DNA from: CAVRZY01 sp963725415
Lineage (GTDB): Bacteria; Acidobacteriota; Terriglobia; Bryobacterales; Bryobacteraceae
Assembly: GCA_963725415.1 (NCBI GenBank)
Contig: CAVRZY010000321.1
Location: 1 to 22,989, forward strand
Direction: 5' to 3'
DNA: 22,989 bases
Made by a program: the position numbers and the translations under genes. This document shows, in pieces, positions 1-8,089 of the stretch. Positions within the stretch are counted from its first letter, which is position 1. Every line of letters begins with the position of its first letter. Under the pieces are notes generated by a model. That model ran no database searches. It saw only the letters and a program-made list of their open reading frames with translations, and had not been told where the DNA came from.

Positions 1-1
1 G

Positions 2-142
2 GACCGGGTGGATCGGGTCCGCGAGAATCTGGTAGCGCAGATGGCGGCGGCCGATGCCCTGATCGCTGCGTTGGAGCAGCAGGCGAGCTACATTACTGAC
101 CTCTTCGAGTCCATGAGAATCGCCGCCGGGATGTATCAATGA
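2..142 (+). CDS. fliD: Flagellar hook-associated protein FliD (filament cap), C-terminal end only
   Basis: The window opens inside a reading frame that ends with TGA at 140-142; 46 residues are visible. The visible tail is an amphipathic helix with the segment LVAQMAAADALIAALEQQ followed by ASYITDLFESM. This is the usual pattern at the end of the FliD C-terminal domain, where the chain runs through alternating small residues and a 'xxYLTxxF'-like ending. FliD caps the growing flagellar filament and helps flagellin fold outside the cell. Its stop codon overlaps the start of the next gene (ATGA at 139-142), so the two are probably translationally coupled. Only the tail is present, so the family call rests on a short stretch plus the neighbour that looks like a flagellar chaperone; another coiled-coil protein is possible. 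Confidence 0.6.
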   Translation, partial: DRVDRVRENLVAQMAAADALIAALEQQASYITDLFESMRIAAGMYQ

Positions 143-552
143 GCCCGGTCGATTCGCTCTATGCCACGGCCGAGCGGCTGCGCACAGCCGTCGCCAGCGG
201 CGCTCACGCCCAAGCCCAGGAGACCCTCCGCGCCTACGGCCACCGGCTGGAGGAGGCCCTGCGGAGTCTCCCGCCCACCGACCCGCAGGCCATCCGGCTC
301 GCGGCCGAGGCGCGGGAGTTGCTGGAGTGGGCGCACCGCACCGTCATGTGCTCGCGCGCCCACTCCGCTTCCCAACTCGCCAGGCTTTCCCGTCAGCCTC
401 TCGCCTACCGCACTCCGGCTTCACCGGCCCGCCACAGTTGGGAACTCGAGGCTGAGCTTCCCCCGCCATTCCGCCGACTGAGCTGCGGACTCTGCAAGAC
501 AACGGGATCGACCTGGAACGGACCGTCACCCTGCTGCCCCGACCCAACCTGA
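139..552 (+). CDS. Small helical protein, possible FliT-like flagellar chaperone
   Basis: The start ATG at 139 overlaps the stop of the fliD-like gene by 4 nt. The 137-residue product has an N-terminal helical part (residues 1-75, rich in A, E, L and R), with LRAYGHRLEEALRSLPP and EARELLEWAHRTV as its clearest helices. Position after fliD and the small helical make-up fit a FliT-type chaperone that binds FliD or FlhDC-like partners, but no diagnostic motif is visible. From about residue 105 the sequence loses its helical character. A TGA in another frame lies near position 455, just after the segment HSWELE, so the true protein may end there and the last 30 residues may result from one lost base. 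Treat function as a guess from context. Confidence 0.45.
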   Translation: MSPVDSLYATAERLRTAVASGAHAQAQETLRAYGHRLEEALRSLPPTDPQAIRLAAEARELLEWAHRTVMCSRAHSASQLARLSRQPLAYRTPASPARHSWELEAELPPPFRRLSCGLCKTTGSTWNGPSPCCPDPT

Positions 553-557
553 TTAGT

Positions 558-582
558 GGCGACAGGCCTCCGGCCGGTCGCC
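558..582. terminator. GC-rich hairpin between convergent genes
   Basis: The arms GGCGAC (558-563) and GTCGCC (577-582) pair, and the inner GGCC blocks (565-568 and 572-575) pair around a TCC loop, leaving one A/G mismatch. It lies in the 34-nt gap between the FliT-like gene (+) and the secreted protein gene (-). No clear T tract follows on either strand, so a bidirectional terminator is inferred from position and stem strength. Confidence 0.4.
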
Positions 583-586
583 TCCT

Positions 587-964
587 TCACTGGTGCACCG
601 AGTACTGGGTCTGGGGCGGATTCAGCTTCACTTCCAGCGTCTTCTCTTCTTCGTTCACCTCGAAGACCTTGCCGAAGGTCTGGTAGCCCTTGGCGATCAC
701 TTGAACCCGGATTTTGCCCTGGGGGATGGTAGGGATGTTGGCGATGCCCTCCTGGTTGGTCCTCAGCTCCCAGTGGGTGATGATTTTCCTCCCGAACTTG
801 GTGATCGAGCGGCCCTCGACGAACCGCACCACGACCGAGGCGCGCTGCACGGGCTTGTCGTAAACGTTCTTGACCTCGATGCGAAGTTTCGTCATCGGTG
901 GATCGGCCCGAACCGGAGACGCCAGCGCCAGTAGTATGACGAACAGCCCTGTTATGCTTCGCAT
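587..964 (-). CDS. Secreted carboxypeptidase-regulatory/Cna-B-like beta-sandwich protein
   Basis: The 125-residue product starts with a clear Sec signal peptide: a short basic start, the hydrophobic run ITGLFVILLALASP and the cleavage-like site VRA-DP near residue 21. The mature part alternates charged and aliphatic residues as beta strands do. It contains LRIEVKNVYDKPVQRASVVV and later GIANIPTIPQGKIRVQVIAKG, which matches the 'G-x-a-x-l-x-l-p-p-G-x-Y-x-l-x-v-x-a-x-G' rhythm of carboxypeptidase-regulatory-like (Cna-B type) folds. Such domains act as structural or binding modules outside the cytoplasm; no catalytic residues are expected or seen. It is a single-domain protein with no visible anchor, so it is probably periplasmic. 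It converges on the flagellar genes and stands alone. The exact partner is unknown. Confidence 0.65.
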   Translation of the reverse strand: MRSITGLFVILLALASPVRADPPMTKLRIEVKNVYDKPVQRASVVVRFVEGRSITKFGRKIITHWELRTNQEGIANIPTIPQGKIRVQVIAKGYQTFGKVFEVNEEEKTLEVKLNPPQTQYSVHQ

Positions 965-1091
965 GCATTGATTATCTCAAACACGCGGGGGAAGCACTCC
1001 CCTTTGGTACCAAAGCCCCATTTCTTTGCGGCCCGCGAATGTTCCACGTGTCGATCGCTTCCGGTGTCGCAGGCCAATTGATGATTGAGTC

Positions 1092-1168
1092 ATTGACGAT
1101 TGACGATTTGAGTGTCCCGCGGCGTCAGACACAGCAATCGTCAATCGTCAATTCTGCAATCGTCAATT
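1092..1168. repeat. ATCGTCA-type short repeats forming a 17-bp inverted repeat
   Basis: ATTGACGATTGACGATT at 1092-1108 is perfectly complementary to AATCGTCAATCGTCAAT at 1136-1152, with a 27-nt spacer. A third partial copy, AATCGTCAATT, follows at 1158-1168. The unit ATTGACG is itself repeated within each arm. The 965-1243 intergenic stretch otherwise shows no gene. The element is downstream of the permease gene and upstream of the secreted protein gene (both on the minus strand), so it could be a transcript-end hairpin or a small dispersed repeat. Confidence 0.7.
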
Positions 1169-1243
1169 TCCCAGATATGGTGGTTCGTGCCGCAGGCGCC
1201 GTTGTTTAGTTGCGGCTCTGCCGCGCTATGAGTCGAGGCAGCA

Positions 1244-3724
1244 TCACTCGGAACGGAGGGCGATCACGGCATCGACACGGGTCGCGCGGCGGGCGGGGAT
1301 GTAGCTGGCCAGCAGGGCTACCGCGCCGAGGACGGCCGTGACCGCGGCATAGGTCGAGGGATCGCTGGGTGTGACTTGGTAGAGGAGCGTTGTCAGAACG
1401 CGGGTGGCCGCCAGGGCTGCGGGCAAGCCGACGGCGATCCCGGCCAGGGTGAGCATCATTCCACGGCGGATGACCAGCGCCAGCACCCTGGCGGGCCGCG
1501 CGCCCAACGCGATCCGAACCCCGATCTCGCGGGTGCGCTGGGTGACCGCATAGGACATGACGCCATAAACGCCCACGGCCGCCAGGATGAGGGCGATCGA
1601 GGCAAAGACCGCCAGCAAAATGGCGCTGAACCGCGTTCGCGATGTGGCGTCGCCGATCCGCTCCCGCATGATCTTGACGTCGTAGACCGGTAGATCCTTG
1701 TTTAGCTCGCGCACTTGTTGGCGCAAGGCCTGGGCCAGTGGGGCGGAGCCGATGTCGGAACGGACGAAGATCATGAGACTGCTGCGCGAGGATTGCAGAT
1801 AGGAGATGTAGACGTCCGGCCGGGGGACCTCCTCCATCTGGCCGTAGCGAACGTCGCCCACCACGCCGATGACTTCGGCGCGGTCGCCGAATCCGCCCTG
1901 GCCGACCGCGACAGGTTTGCCGATGGGGTCCTCGTTGGGCCAGAACTTCCGCGCCGCGGTCTGGTTGACCAGCACGACCTTGGGAGCGTCCTGGCGGTCC
2001 GCCGGGGTGAATCCGCGGCCGCGAAGAACCGGGATCTTCATGGTGCGGAAGTAGTCTGGGGAGACGAAGTGCACTCCGACTTCCGGTTCGGCGCCCTTGG
2101 GGACGGCGGGCCTGTCGCGGAACCAGATGACCGTGCGATTGCAGCCGCCGGCCAGAGGATGGCAAGTGGACATGCCGGTCGATAGGACTCCCGGCAGAGC
2201 GCGAATGCGGCGCTCGAGTTCCTGAAAAAAGGCGGTAGAAGAAGCCCGGCTGTACTGTTCGAAGGGGAGGGTGACGCGCGCAGTCAAGACATTGTCGGGG
2301 TCCACGCCGGTCCTGGTGGCCAGAAGACGCCCAAAGCTTTTGATCATGAGGCCGGAACAAGCCAGCAGTACCAGCGCCAGAGCGACCTCGGCGGCCACCA
2401 GAACGCTTTTGCCTCCGAGTAGGGGGATGGCGCCCAGGCGCGAGGGGCGGAATGCGCCGCGGCGCAGGGCCTCGGTCACTTCGGAGCGCGAGGCGGCGAA
2501 GGCGGGGGCCAGGCCGAACAGCAAGCCGGTCAGAACAGCCACGGCGAAGGTGAACAACAGGGCGCTGCCATCGAGACGAATCGAGCTGAGGCCGAGCAAG
2601 GTCAGGCCGGACAGCCGTCTTCCGAAGGGGTTGCCGACAGCGGGATTGATGGTGTTGAGCAAGGCCACGCCCCAGTAGGCCAGCGCCAGGCTGGCCAGGC
2701 CCCCCAGCAACGCCAGCAACAGGCTCTCCGTGAGGAGCTGCCGCACCAGGCGGGGGCGGCTGGCGCCGACGGCCACGCGGATCGCGATCTCGCGCTGCCG
2801 GGCGCTCCCGCGGGCCAGCAGCAGGTTGGCGATGTTGACACAGGCGATCAGGAGGACGAAGGCCACCGCGCCGAACAGCACCAGGACCGAGTTGCGGATG
2901 GCCGGATCGACCCGGGCCTCGCTCAAGGTACGCGCTTTGGCGCCCCAGCCATGAAAGACGGGATCCGGGAAGGCGTCCTCAATGTGCGCGCCCAACAGGC
3001 TCACCGCGGTCTTGGCCCGGGTCTTGCTCACTCCAGGCTTCAGGCGGGCGATCAGCTCGTAGGAGTGCGACCAGCGCTGGCCGAGTTCCTGGGCGCTGGC
3101 CGTCATGGTGGGAAGCCACACTTCGGCAGGACCGGTCAGTCCCTGGAAGCCCGGGGGGAGGACGCCGACTACAGTGTAGCTCTTGCCATCGAGAGAAACA
3201 GTCTGGCCGGCGACTTTCGGGTCGCCGCCGAAGCGGCGCTGCCACAGGCCGTGACCGAGGAGGACGACAGGATGGGTTTGAGGGGTAGCGTCTTCCTCGG
3301 GCAGAAATGTACGCCCCACGGCGGCGCGGACGCCGAGGATGGGCAGGTAAGCGGCGCTGACCTCCTCGCCCCGCAAGCGCTCCGCCTCGCCGGTTCCGGT
3401 GAGGTTGAACGTGCCGCTGCGATAGAGGGCGGTCTCCTCGAAGACCTGCTGGAGCTGGCGAAAGGTCTGGTACTTGGGATAGGACCAGATGAAATCGTCC
3501 TGCGGGGGCCGGCCGTGAGAGCCGGGCGCGACCAGGGACACCTTCATCAAGCGCTCCGCGTCTTTGAAGGGCAGGCTGCGCAACAGCGCGGCGTTGACCA
3601 CGCTGTAGATGGCCGTGTTGGCTCCGATGCCCACCGCTAGCGTGAGCACGGCGGCTAGGGTGAAGCCGGGTTGCTTGAACAGGGCGCGAGCGCCGTAGCG
3701 AACATCCTGGAGCATGGTTTCCAT
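1244..3724 (-). CDS. ADOP-type ABC transporter permease (MacB core plus two FtsX domains)
   Basis: About 826 residues. An N-terminal segment with a transmembrane helix (GFTLAAVLTLAVGIGANTAI) leads into a MacB-like periplasmic core. A first FtsX block follows (VAFVLLIACVNIANLLLARG, then REIAIRVAVGASRPRLVRQL), then two more helices, a second periplasmic core and a second FtsX block (IALILAAVGVYGVMSYAV, then REIGVRIALGARPARV). It ends in the typical 'IPARRATRVDAVIALRSE'. This duplicated single-chain architecture is that of the acidobacterial duplicated orphan permeases, which usually lack a neighbouring ATPase; none is seen here. They are thought to act in efflux or envelope stress, with no known substrate. 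A TTG at 3739 is possible, but ATG 3724 has GGAG about 9 nt upstream and gives the usual start. The frame is intact throughout. Confidence 0.9.
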   Translation of the reverse strand: METMLQDVRYGARALFKQPGFTLAAVLTLAVGIGANTAIYSVVNAALLRSLPFKDAERLMKVSLVAPGSHGRPPQDDFIWSYPKYQTFRQLQQVFEETALYRSGTFNLTGTGEAERLRGEEVSAAYLPILGVRAAVGRTFLPEEDATPQTHPVVLLGHGLWQRRFGGDPKVAGQTVSLDGKSYTVVGVLPPGFQGLTGPAEVWLPTMTASAQELGQRWSHSYELIARLKPGVSKTRAKTAVSLLGAHIEDAFPDPVFHGWGAKARTLSEARVDPAIRNSVLVLFGAVAFVLLIACVNIANLLLARGSARQREIAIRVAVGASRPRLVRQLLTESLLLALLGGLASLALAYWGVALLNTINPAVGNPFGRRLSGLTLLGLSSIRLDGSALLFTFAVAVLTGLLFGLAPAFAASRSEVTEALRRGAFRPSRLGAIPLLGGKSVLVAAEVALALVLLACSGLMIKSFGRLLATRTGVDPDNVLTARVTLPFEQYSRASSTAFFQELERRIRALPGVLSTGMSTCHPLAGGCNRTVIWFRDRPAVPKGAEPEVGVHFVSPDYFRTMKIPVLRGRGFTPADRQDAPKVVLVNQTAARKFWPNEDPIGKPVAVGQGGFGDRAEVIGVVGDVRYGQMEEVPRPDVYISYLQSSRSSLMIFVRSDIGSAPLAQALRQQVRELNKDLPVYDVKIMRERIGDATSRTRFSAILLAVFASIALILAAVGVYGVMSYAVTQRTREIGVRIALGARPARVLALVIRRGMMLTLAGIAVGLPAALAATRVLTTLLYQVTPSDPSTYAAVTAVLGAVALLASYIPARRATRVDAVIALRSE

Positions 3725-3876
3725 CAGCGCGGTCTCCAATCCGTGAACCTATAGGAGGTTTGACGGCGGACCACGGGTTTTGTTGCGTGGTTCGGAAGCC
3801 GCGGAAACGGGAGGTTCGTGGTGCGCGTCAAAAGCGGTACCCTGGTGTGCTGCGCCGTTTCTGAAAGGTGGGAGGC

Positions 3877-4902
3877 ATGAAAGCGCTGGTCAAGAGTAAG
3901 GCGGAACCCGGGCTGTGGCTGGAAGAGGCGCCGGTGCCGGAGATCGGGATCAACGACGTGCTGATCAAGGTCCGCCGGACGGCGATCTGCGGGACGGATC
4001 TGCACATCTACAAATGGAACGACTGGGCGCAGAAGACCATCCCCGTACCCATGATCGTCGGGCACGAGTTCGTCGGCGAGATCGTCAAAGCCGGCTCGAA
4101 CGTGGCGGACTTCTTCAAGGGCGACATCGTGAGCGGGGAAGGCCACGTGGTTTGCGGGCGCTGCCGGAATTGCCTGGCCGGCCGGCGGCACCTGTGCGCC
4201 CGGACAATGGGCATCGGCGTCAACCGCCCGGGCGCTTTCGCCGAGTACATGGCGCTGCCCATGACCAACGTGTGGCATCACAACTCTTCGATCAGCCTGG
4301 ATATCGCCTGCATCTTCGATCCCTTTGGAAACGCCGTGCACACAGCGCTCTCCTTTCCGGTGCTCGGGGAGGACGTGCTGATCACCGGCGCCGGCCCGAT
4401 CGGCATCATGGCGGCCGCGGTAGTGCGTCATGCCGGGGCCAGGTACGTGGTGATCACGGACGTGAACCCGTACCGCTTGGAGCTGGCCAGGAAGATGGGC
4501 GTTACTCTGGCAGTGGACGTTCGGACCACTCGGCTTGCCGATGTGCAGAAGCAGCTTGGCATGCTGGAAGGCTTCGATGTCGGTCTGGAGATGTCGGGGA
4601 ACCCCGAGGCCTTCCGCGATATGCTCGCCAACATGTGCCACGGCAGCAAGATCGCCCTGCTGGGGATCCCGCCGCCGGAGATGGCCATCGACTGGAACAC
4701 CGTCATCTTCAACATGCTCACCATCAAAGGCATCTACGGCCGGGAGATGTACGAAACCTGGTACAAAATGACGGTGATGCTCCAGAGCGGCCTGGACATC
4801 AGCTCGGTAATCACGCATCGCTTTCACTTCACCGAATACCAGAAGGGTTTCGAGGTGATGCTTTCCGGGGAGTCCGGGAAGGTGATCCTGAACTGGGAGT
4901 GA
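3877..4902 (+). CDS. tdh: L-threonine 3-dehydrogenase
   Basis: Zinc-dependent medium-chain alcohol dehydrogenase that oxidises L-threonine to 2-amino-3-ketobutyrate with NAD+. From ATG 3877 the protein is 341 residues, the same length as the E. coli enzyme, and it is recognisable end to end. The catalytic zinc site is in AICGTDLHIYKW (Cys, Thr) with GHEFVGEI (His-Glu). The structural zinc cysteines are in GHVVCGRCRNCLAGRRHLC, followed by GIGVNRPGAFAEYMALP. The Rossmann nucleotide-binding loop is GAGPIGIMAAA and the adenosine-ribose acidic residue sits in VITDVNPYRLELARKMG. An in-frame GTG at 3868 also exists, but AAAGGTGG at 3864-3871 is well placed as ribosome binding site for ATG 3877. The gene is divergent from the permease. 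The usual partner kbl (2-amino-3-ketobutyrate CoA ligase) is not adjacent. It converges on the kinase gene with a 12-nt gap. Confidence 0.96.
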   Translation: MKALVKSKAEPGLWLEEAPVPEIGINDVLIKVRRTAICGTDLHIYKWNDWAQKTIPVPMIVGHEFVGEIVKAGSNVADFFKGDIVSGEGHVVCGRCRNCLAGRRHLCARTMGIGVNRPGAFAEYMALPMTNVWHHNSSISLDIACIFDPFGNAVHTALSFPVLGEDVLITGAGPIGIMAAAVVRHAGARYVVITDVNPYRLELARKMGVTLAVDVRTTRLADVQKQLGMLEGFDVGLEMSGNPEAFRDMLANMCHGSKIALLGIPPPEMAIDWNTVIFNMLTIKGIYGREMYETWYKMTVMLQSGLDISSVITHRFHFTEYQKGFEVMLSGESGKVILNWE

Positions 4903-4914
4903 GGCAGGTTTGTA

Positions 4915-7275
4915 TTACGGCGCAAGCCGCATGCGGCGCAGCAGGTCCTGGAAGCGCGGGTCGGAGCGCAGGGGATCCAGCCACGGCTCTACTTTGACGT
5001 AAAACAGCCAAGCCGAACGCTCTTCGTACGCCTTCGCTAGCCAGGCGAGTGCCTGGTCCTTGTCGCCCAGGCCTGTATAGACCGCTGCAAGGGCGTACGG
5101 CGAAACATACTGCCGTTTGGATTGTTCCTTCAAGGTGTCGAGGATTCGGAACGCCTCGCTTTTCTGGCCGACCCGCCCGTGGGCGTACCCAAGCAGGCCT
5201 AGCGCGTAGGTGTCCTCTTCCGACAGGTGGAAACCCCTTTGCAACTCTGCGATGGCTTGCTGGTGCTCTCCCTTTTGTACGTAAGCCGCCCCGATCCAGG
5301 TGTGCGCTGAGGGGAAGTTCGAATCCATTTCGATCGTCTTTCGGTATTCCTCGATCGCCGGGTCATACTGGCGCGCCATGTACAACAGCCGTGCCACTGC
5401 CGTGTTTATGGGGAGCGACAGCGGGTCCACCTCCCGTGCCCGCCGGATCTCCGCCAGCGCTTCGTCGAAACGCCCCACCGCCGCCAGAAAAGCGGCGTAC
5501 CAGTGATGGGCCGTGGCATAGCCGGGATTAAGCTCCAGGGCTCGCCGGAATTCCCGCTCGGCACCGTCCCAATCCCAGTTAGCGCGATGAAGCAGCAAGG
5601 CCAAGGAAATGTGAGCTTCGGCCAGGGAGTCGTCGATGGCAAGCGCCTTTTCCGCTGCCGCCCTGGCTTTTTGCCAAGCCTCCATTGGCAGCACGCGGCT
5701 GTAGTCGGGCAGCACGCTGTAGGAGTCGGCCAGCCCGGCGTAGGCCAGCGCATACGCCGGGTCTTTGTCGATGGCGTGCTGGAAATGCTCAATGGCTTTT
5801 TGGAGCGCCTCCGGAGTCCGCCGATTCCAGTAATAGCGACCTCTGACGTACTCTTCATAGGCCTGGGTGTTTTCTGTGGGTCGCCTAGCGAGGCGCTGCT
5901 TCTCCTCCCCCGTCAACCTTAAGCGCAGCTTTTCGGAAATCTCTCTGGCGATCTCCTCCTGTATGGCGAAGATGTCGGCCAGTCTGCGGTTGTACTGCTG
6001 GCCCCAGAGCTGGGAGCCCTCTACCGCATCCACCAGGTCCGCCCGAATGCTCAAGGTATCGCCCCGTTGGGCCACCCTCCCGGTGAGCACCGCCCGCACA
6101 CCCAGATCACGTCCGACTTTTTGCGGATCCACGTCCCGCCCCTTGTAACGGAAGGCCGTGGTCCGCGCGATCACGCGCAGTTTGGGCAATTGGGATAGGC
6201 TGTCGATGAGGCTTTCGGCGATCCCTTCGCTGAGGTACTCGATGTTCGGATCGGCAGTCACATTGACAAACGGGAGTACCACCAGGGAGTTGATCGGTTT
6301 ACCGCCAGCGGTCAGCCAGTAGGTTGCTAATCCCGCGACCGCCAAACCAGCGGCGGCGAGTGCGGCCACTGCTACGCGCCGGCTGGGCCGCCTCTCCACC
6401 ACCGCTGCCGGGCCCGACTCGGTGTCGCGCTTGAGGTTGCGCAGGTCTACCAGGAGGTCCCGCGCCGACTGATAGCGCCGTTCCCGCTCCTTCTCCAGCG
6501 CCTTGGTGATGACCCGTTCCAACCCCTCAGGCAACTCTGGATTCAAGCGAAGCGCCGAGGTAGGCGTCTTGTGCAGAATGGCATCGAAGACCACGGCCGT
6601 CGTGTTCCCTTTGAACGGCAGCGCGCCGGTGGCCATCTCGTAAAGCACCACACCGAAGGAGAACAGGTCGGTGCGCGCGTCCAATTCCTCTCCTCGCGCC
6701 TGCTCCGGGGACATGTAGGCCACCGTGCCCAGAGCCGTGCCGGGGCTGGTGAGCATTTCTTCGGAGACGGTCGGCAAGTCCGTTTGCGGCAACGGTCGCC
6801 GCTCAGCCACCAGCTTTGCCAGCCCGAAGTCCAGGACCTTCACGTGGCCGCGCTGCGTTACGAAAATGTTCGCGGGCTTGATGTCCCGGTGAACGATGCC
6901 TTTGGAGTGCGCGGCGTCCAGGGCCTCGGCGATCTGAATCCCCAGCTCCAGCAGTTCTTCGGTCTTGAGCGGCTTGCTGGCCAGGCGGTACTTGAGGGTC
7001 TGTCCTTCCAGCAGCTCCATGGCGATGAACGGCTGGCCTTCGTGCTCGTCGATGTCGTGAATGGTGCAGATGTTGGGATGATTCAAGGCCGAAGCGGTGC
7101 GGGCTTCACGCTGGAAGCGTTCCAGCGCCTGGCGGTCGCGGGCCAGCTCCTGGGGGAGGAACTTGAGGGCCACACTGCGGCCCAGCCGCGTGTCTTCGGC
7201 CTTGTAGACCACGCCCATACCGCCGCCGCCGAGTTTTTCTCGGACACGATAGTGGGAGATGGTCTTGCCGGTCAT
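4915..7275 (-). CDS. Ser/Thr protein kinase with transmembrane segment and TPR repeats (copy 1)
   Basis: From ATG 7275 the product has 786 residues. A Pkn/Hanks-type kinase domain fills residues 9-270: glycine loop GGGGMG (16-21), ATP lysine 38, HRD at 129-131, DFG at 149-151 and a SPE variant of APE at 189-191. All catalytic residues are present, so it should be active. A single membrane helix (about 301-322) is followed by a TolB-N/FlgO-like domain (about 329-470, with VLPFVNVTADPNIEYLSEGI). TPR repeats run from about residue 500 to the end. It is therefore probably a membrane sensor kinase with an outside TPR binding region. The start is uncertain: the position matching the start codon of the paralogue is ATC (7291-7293), with the Shine-Dalgarno-like GGGAG placed for it, while ATG 7275 lies further in. 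A 53-residue upstream extension is not supported. The frame is intact. Confidence 0.9.
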   Translation of the reverse strand: MTGKTISHYRVREKLGGGGMGVVYKAEDTRLGRSVALKFLPQELARDRQALERFQREARTASALNHPNICTIHDIDEHEGQPFIAMELLEGQTLKYRLASKPLKTEELLELGIQIAEALDAAHSKGIVHRDIKPANIFVTQRGHVKVLDFGLAKLVAERRPLPQTDLPTVSEEMLTSPGTALGTVAYMSPEQARGEELDARTDLFSFGVVLYEMATGALPFKGNTTAVVFDAILHKTPTSALRLNPELPEGLERVITKALEKERERRYQSARDLLVDLRNLKRDTESGPAAVVERRPSRRVAVAALAAAGLAVAGLATYWLTAGGKPINSLVVLPFVNVTADPNIEYLSEGIAESLIDSLSQLPKLRVIARTTAFRYKGRDVDPQKVGRDLGVRAVLTGRVAQRGDTLSIRADLVDAVEGSQLWGQQYNRRLADIFAIQEEIAREISEKLRLRLTGEEKQRLARRPTENTQAYEEYVRGRYYWNRRTPEALQKAIEHFQHAIDKDPAYALAYAGLADSYSVLPDYSRVLPMEAWQKARAAAEKALAIDDSLAEAHISLALLLHRANWDWDGAEREFRRALELNPGYATAHHWYAAFLAAVGRFDEALAEIRRAREVDPLSLPINTAVARLLYMARQYDPAIEEYRKTIEMDSNFPSAHTWIGAAYVQKGEHQQAIAELQRGFHLSEEDTYALGLLGYAHGRVGQKSEAFRILDTLKEQSKRQYVSPYALAAVYTGLGDKDQALAWLAKAYEERSAWLFYVKVEPWLDPLRSDPRFQDLLRRMRLAP

Positions 7276-7439
7276 GGAAACGTCCGAATTGATTGGAGAA
7301 TACTCCCTTGCGGAAATATTTTCAAGCCACGCCTCAGACTTCAATCGGCTGCGGTACGCCACTCGCCCGCTGTTGGCCGCCACAAGCAGGCGCGGCTGCT
7401 CTGAAATCCAAGATCGAAAGCGAAGCTGTGACACCCAGC

Positions 7440-7808
7440 TTATGGGGCGAGAGGAAGCACACGAACTCTGGAGCGCGATTTGTCCACTGTGATCAGCGCA
7501 CCGGTATCGAGCAGAGCTTCGTTTTGGCGCAGGACTTCAACCACGACGCTCCCCAGGTGGGCCGGCAACACGTCCTGAGTGCGAACTTGGATCACACTCG
7601 GTGCCTGAGCCTGGGTGGCTGCGAGCAGAGAGCCGAAGTCCAGATCGTGAGTAAATACCACGTATCCATTAGAGCGTGCCCAGTTCATGATGGTTCGGTC
7701 AGTAGCTCGAGGGTCCCCGACCGTTGACCAGTGCACCGCTTGCCACCCGTGAGATTCAAAGAGCGCGGTCCACTCGGGTGTGAGGTTCATGTCGATGAGA
7801 ATCTTCAT
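7440..7808 (-). CDS. DUF5615 PIN-like toxin of a TA pair
   Basis: 122 residues starting MKILIDMNLTPEWTALFESH, the family's signature opening (strand, then an acidic D/N pair and a helix). The second acidic motif is in VVFTHDLDFGSLLAA. These acidic residues match the PIN-like nuclease layout proposed for DUF5615 (Mut7-C/PIN-like) toxins, which are thought to cut RNA. The start overlaps the stop of the DUF433 gene upstream by 4 nt (7805-7808), the standard order antitoxin-toxin for this pair. The pair lies between the two kinase-TPR paralogues on the same strand. Toxicity and target are inferred from family, not shown here. Confidence 0.85.
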   Translation of the reverse strand: MKILIDMNLTPEWTALFESHGWQAVHWSTVGDPRATDRTIMNWARSNGYVVFTHDLDFGSLLAATQAQAPSVIQVRTQDVLPAHLGSVVVEVLRQNEALLDTGALITVDKSRSRVRVLPLAP

Positions 7809-8044
7809 GACCGGGCAAGAGGAACTTCGACCTCCTCAACGCGCCATGCGGCATACGATAGGGCTTCCCGAATGTCCTCTTCTTCCAGGTAGGGATAGGC
7901 TTTCAGTATTTCCGCGGTGGAATGTCCACAGGCCACCAATCCTACCAGAGTTCCGACGGTGACCCGGAGGCCACGGATGCAAGGTTTTCCTCCCATCACA
8001 TCCGGATCCAGCGTGATTCGCGTGAACTGCGTCATAACTATCAT
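7805..8044 (-). CDS. DUF433 antitoxin, short form
   Basis: 79 residues. The family core is plain: ITLDPDVMGGKPCIRGLRV, then TVGTLVGLVACGHSTAEILKAYP and LEEEDIREALSYAAW. This matches DUF433, a small winged-helix/HTH-like DNA-binding antitoxin that precedes DUF5615 toxins and is expected to repress its own operon. The start may be ATG 8044 or ATG 8035 (MTQFTR...); the latter gives the more usual short N terminus. It overlaps the toxin by 4 nt, so the two are coupled. Compared with the DUF433 gene at 16905-17234 it lacks the N-terminal 40-residue extension, so the two pairs in this window are not recent copies of each other. Confidence 0.87.
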   Translation of the reverse strand: MIVMTQFTRITLDPDVMGGKPCIRGLRVTVGTLVGLVACGHSTAEILKAYPYLEEEDIREALSYAAWRVEEVEVPLARS

Positions 8045-8089
8045 CTTAGACCACCTTCGAACGGAGGTTCCCGGATGATCTGCCGCTTG

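Noticed and set aside
455..586. Frame reading RTLQDNGIDLERTVTLLPRP as a possible small gene after the FliT-like gene.
   Set aside because: No start codon or ribosome binding site is visible and it runs into the convergent gene; too short to judge.
1092..1168. CRISPR array.
   Set aside because: Units are only 7-17 nt, arms are inverted, spacers are not of uniform length and no cas genes are near.
3724..4827. Long open frame on the minus strand across tdh.
   Set aside because: The tdh frame is unambiguous; the opposite frame is open because of high GC at the third codon position, and its protein has no domain pattern.
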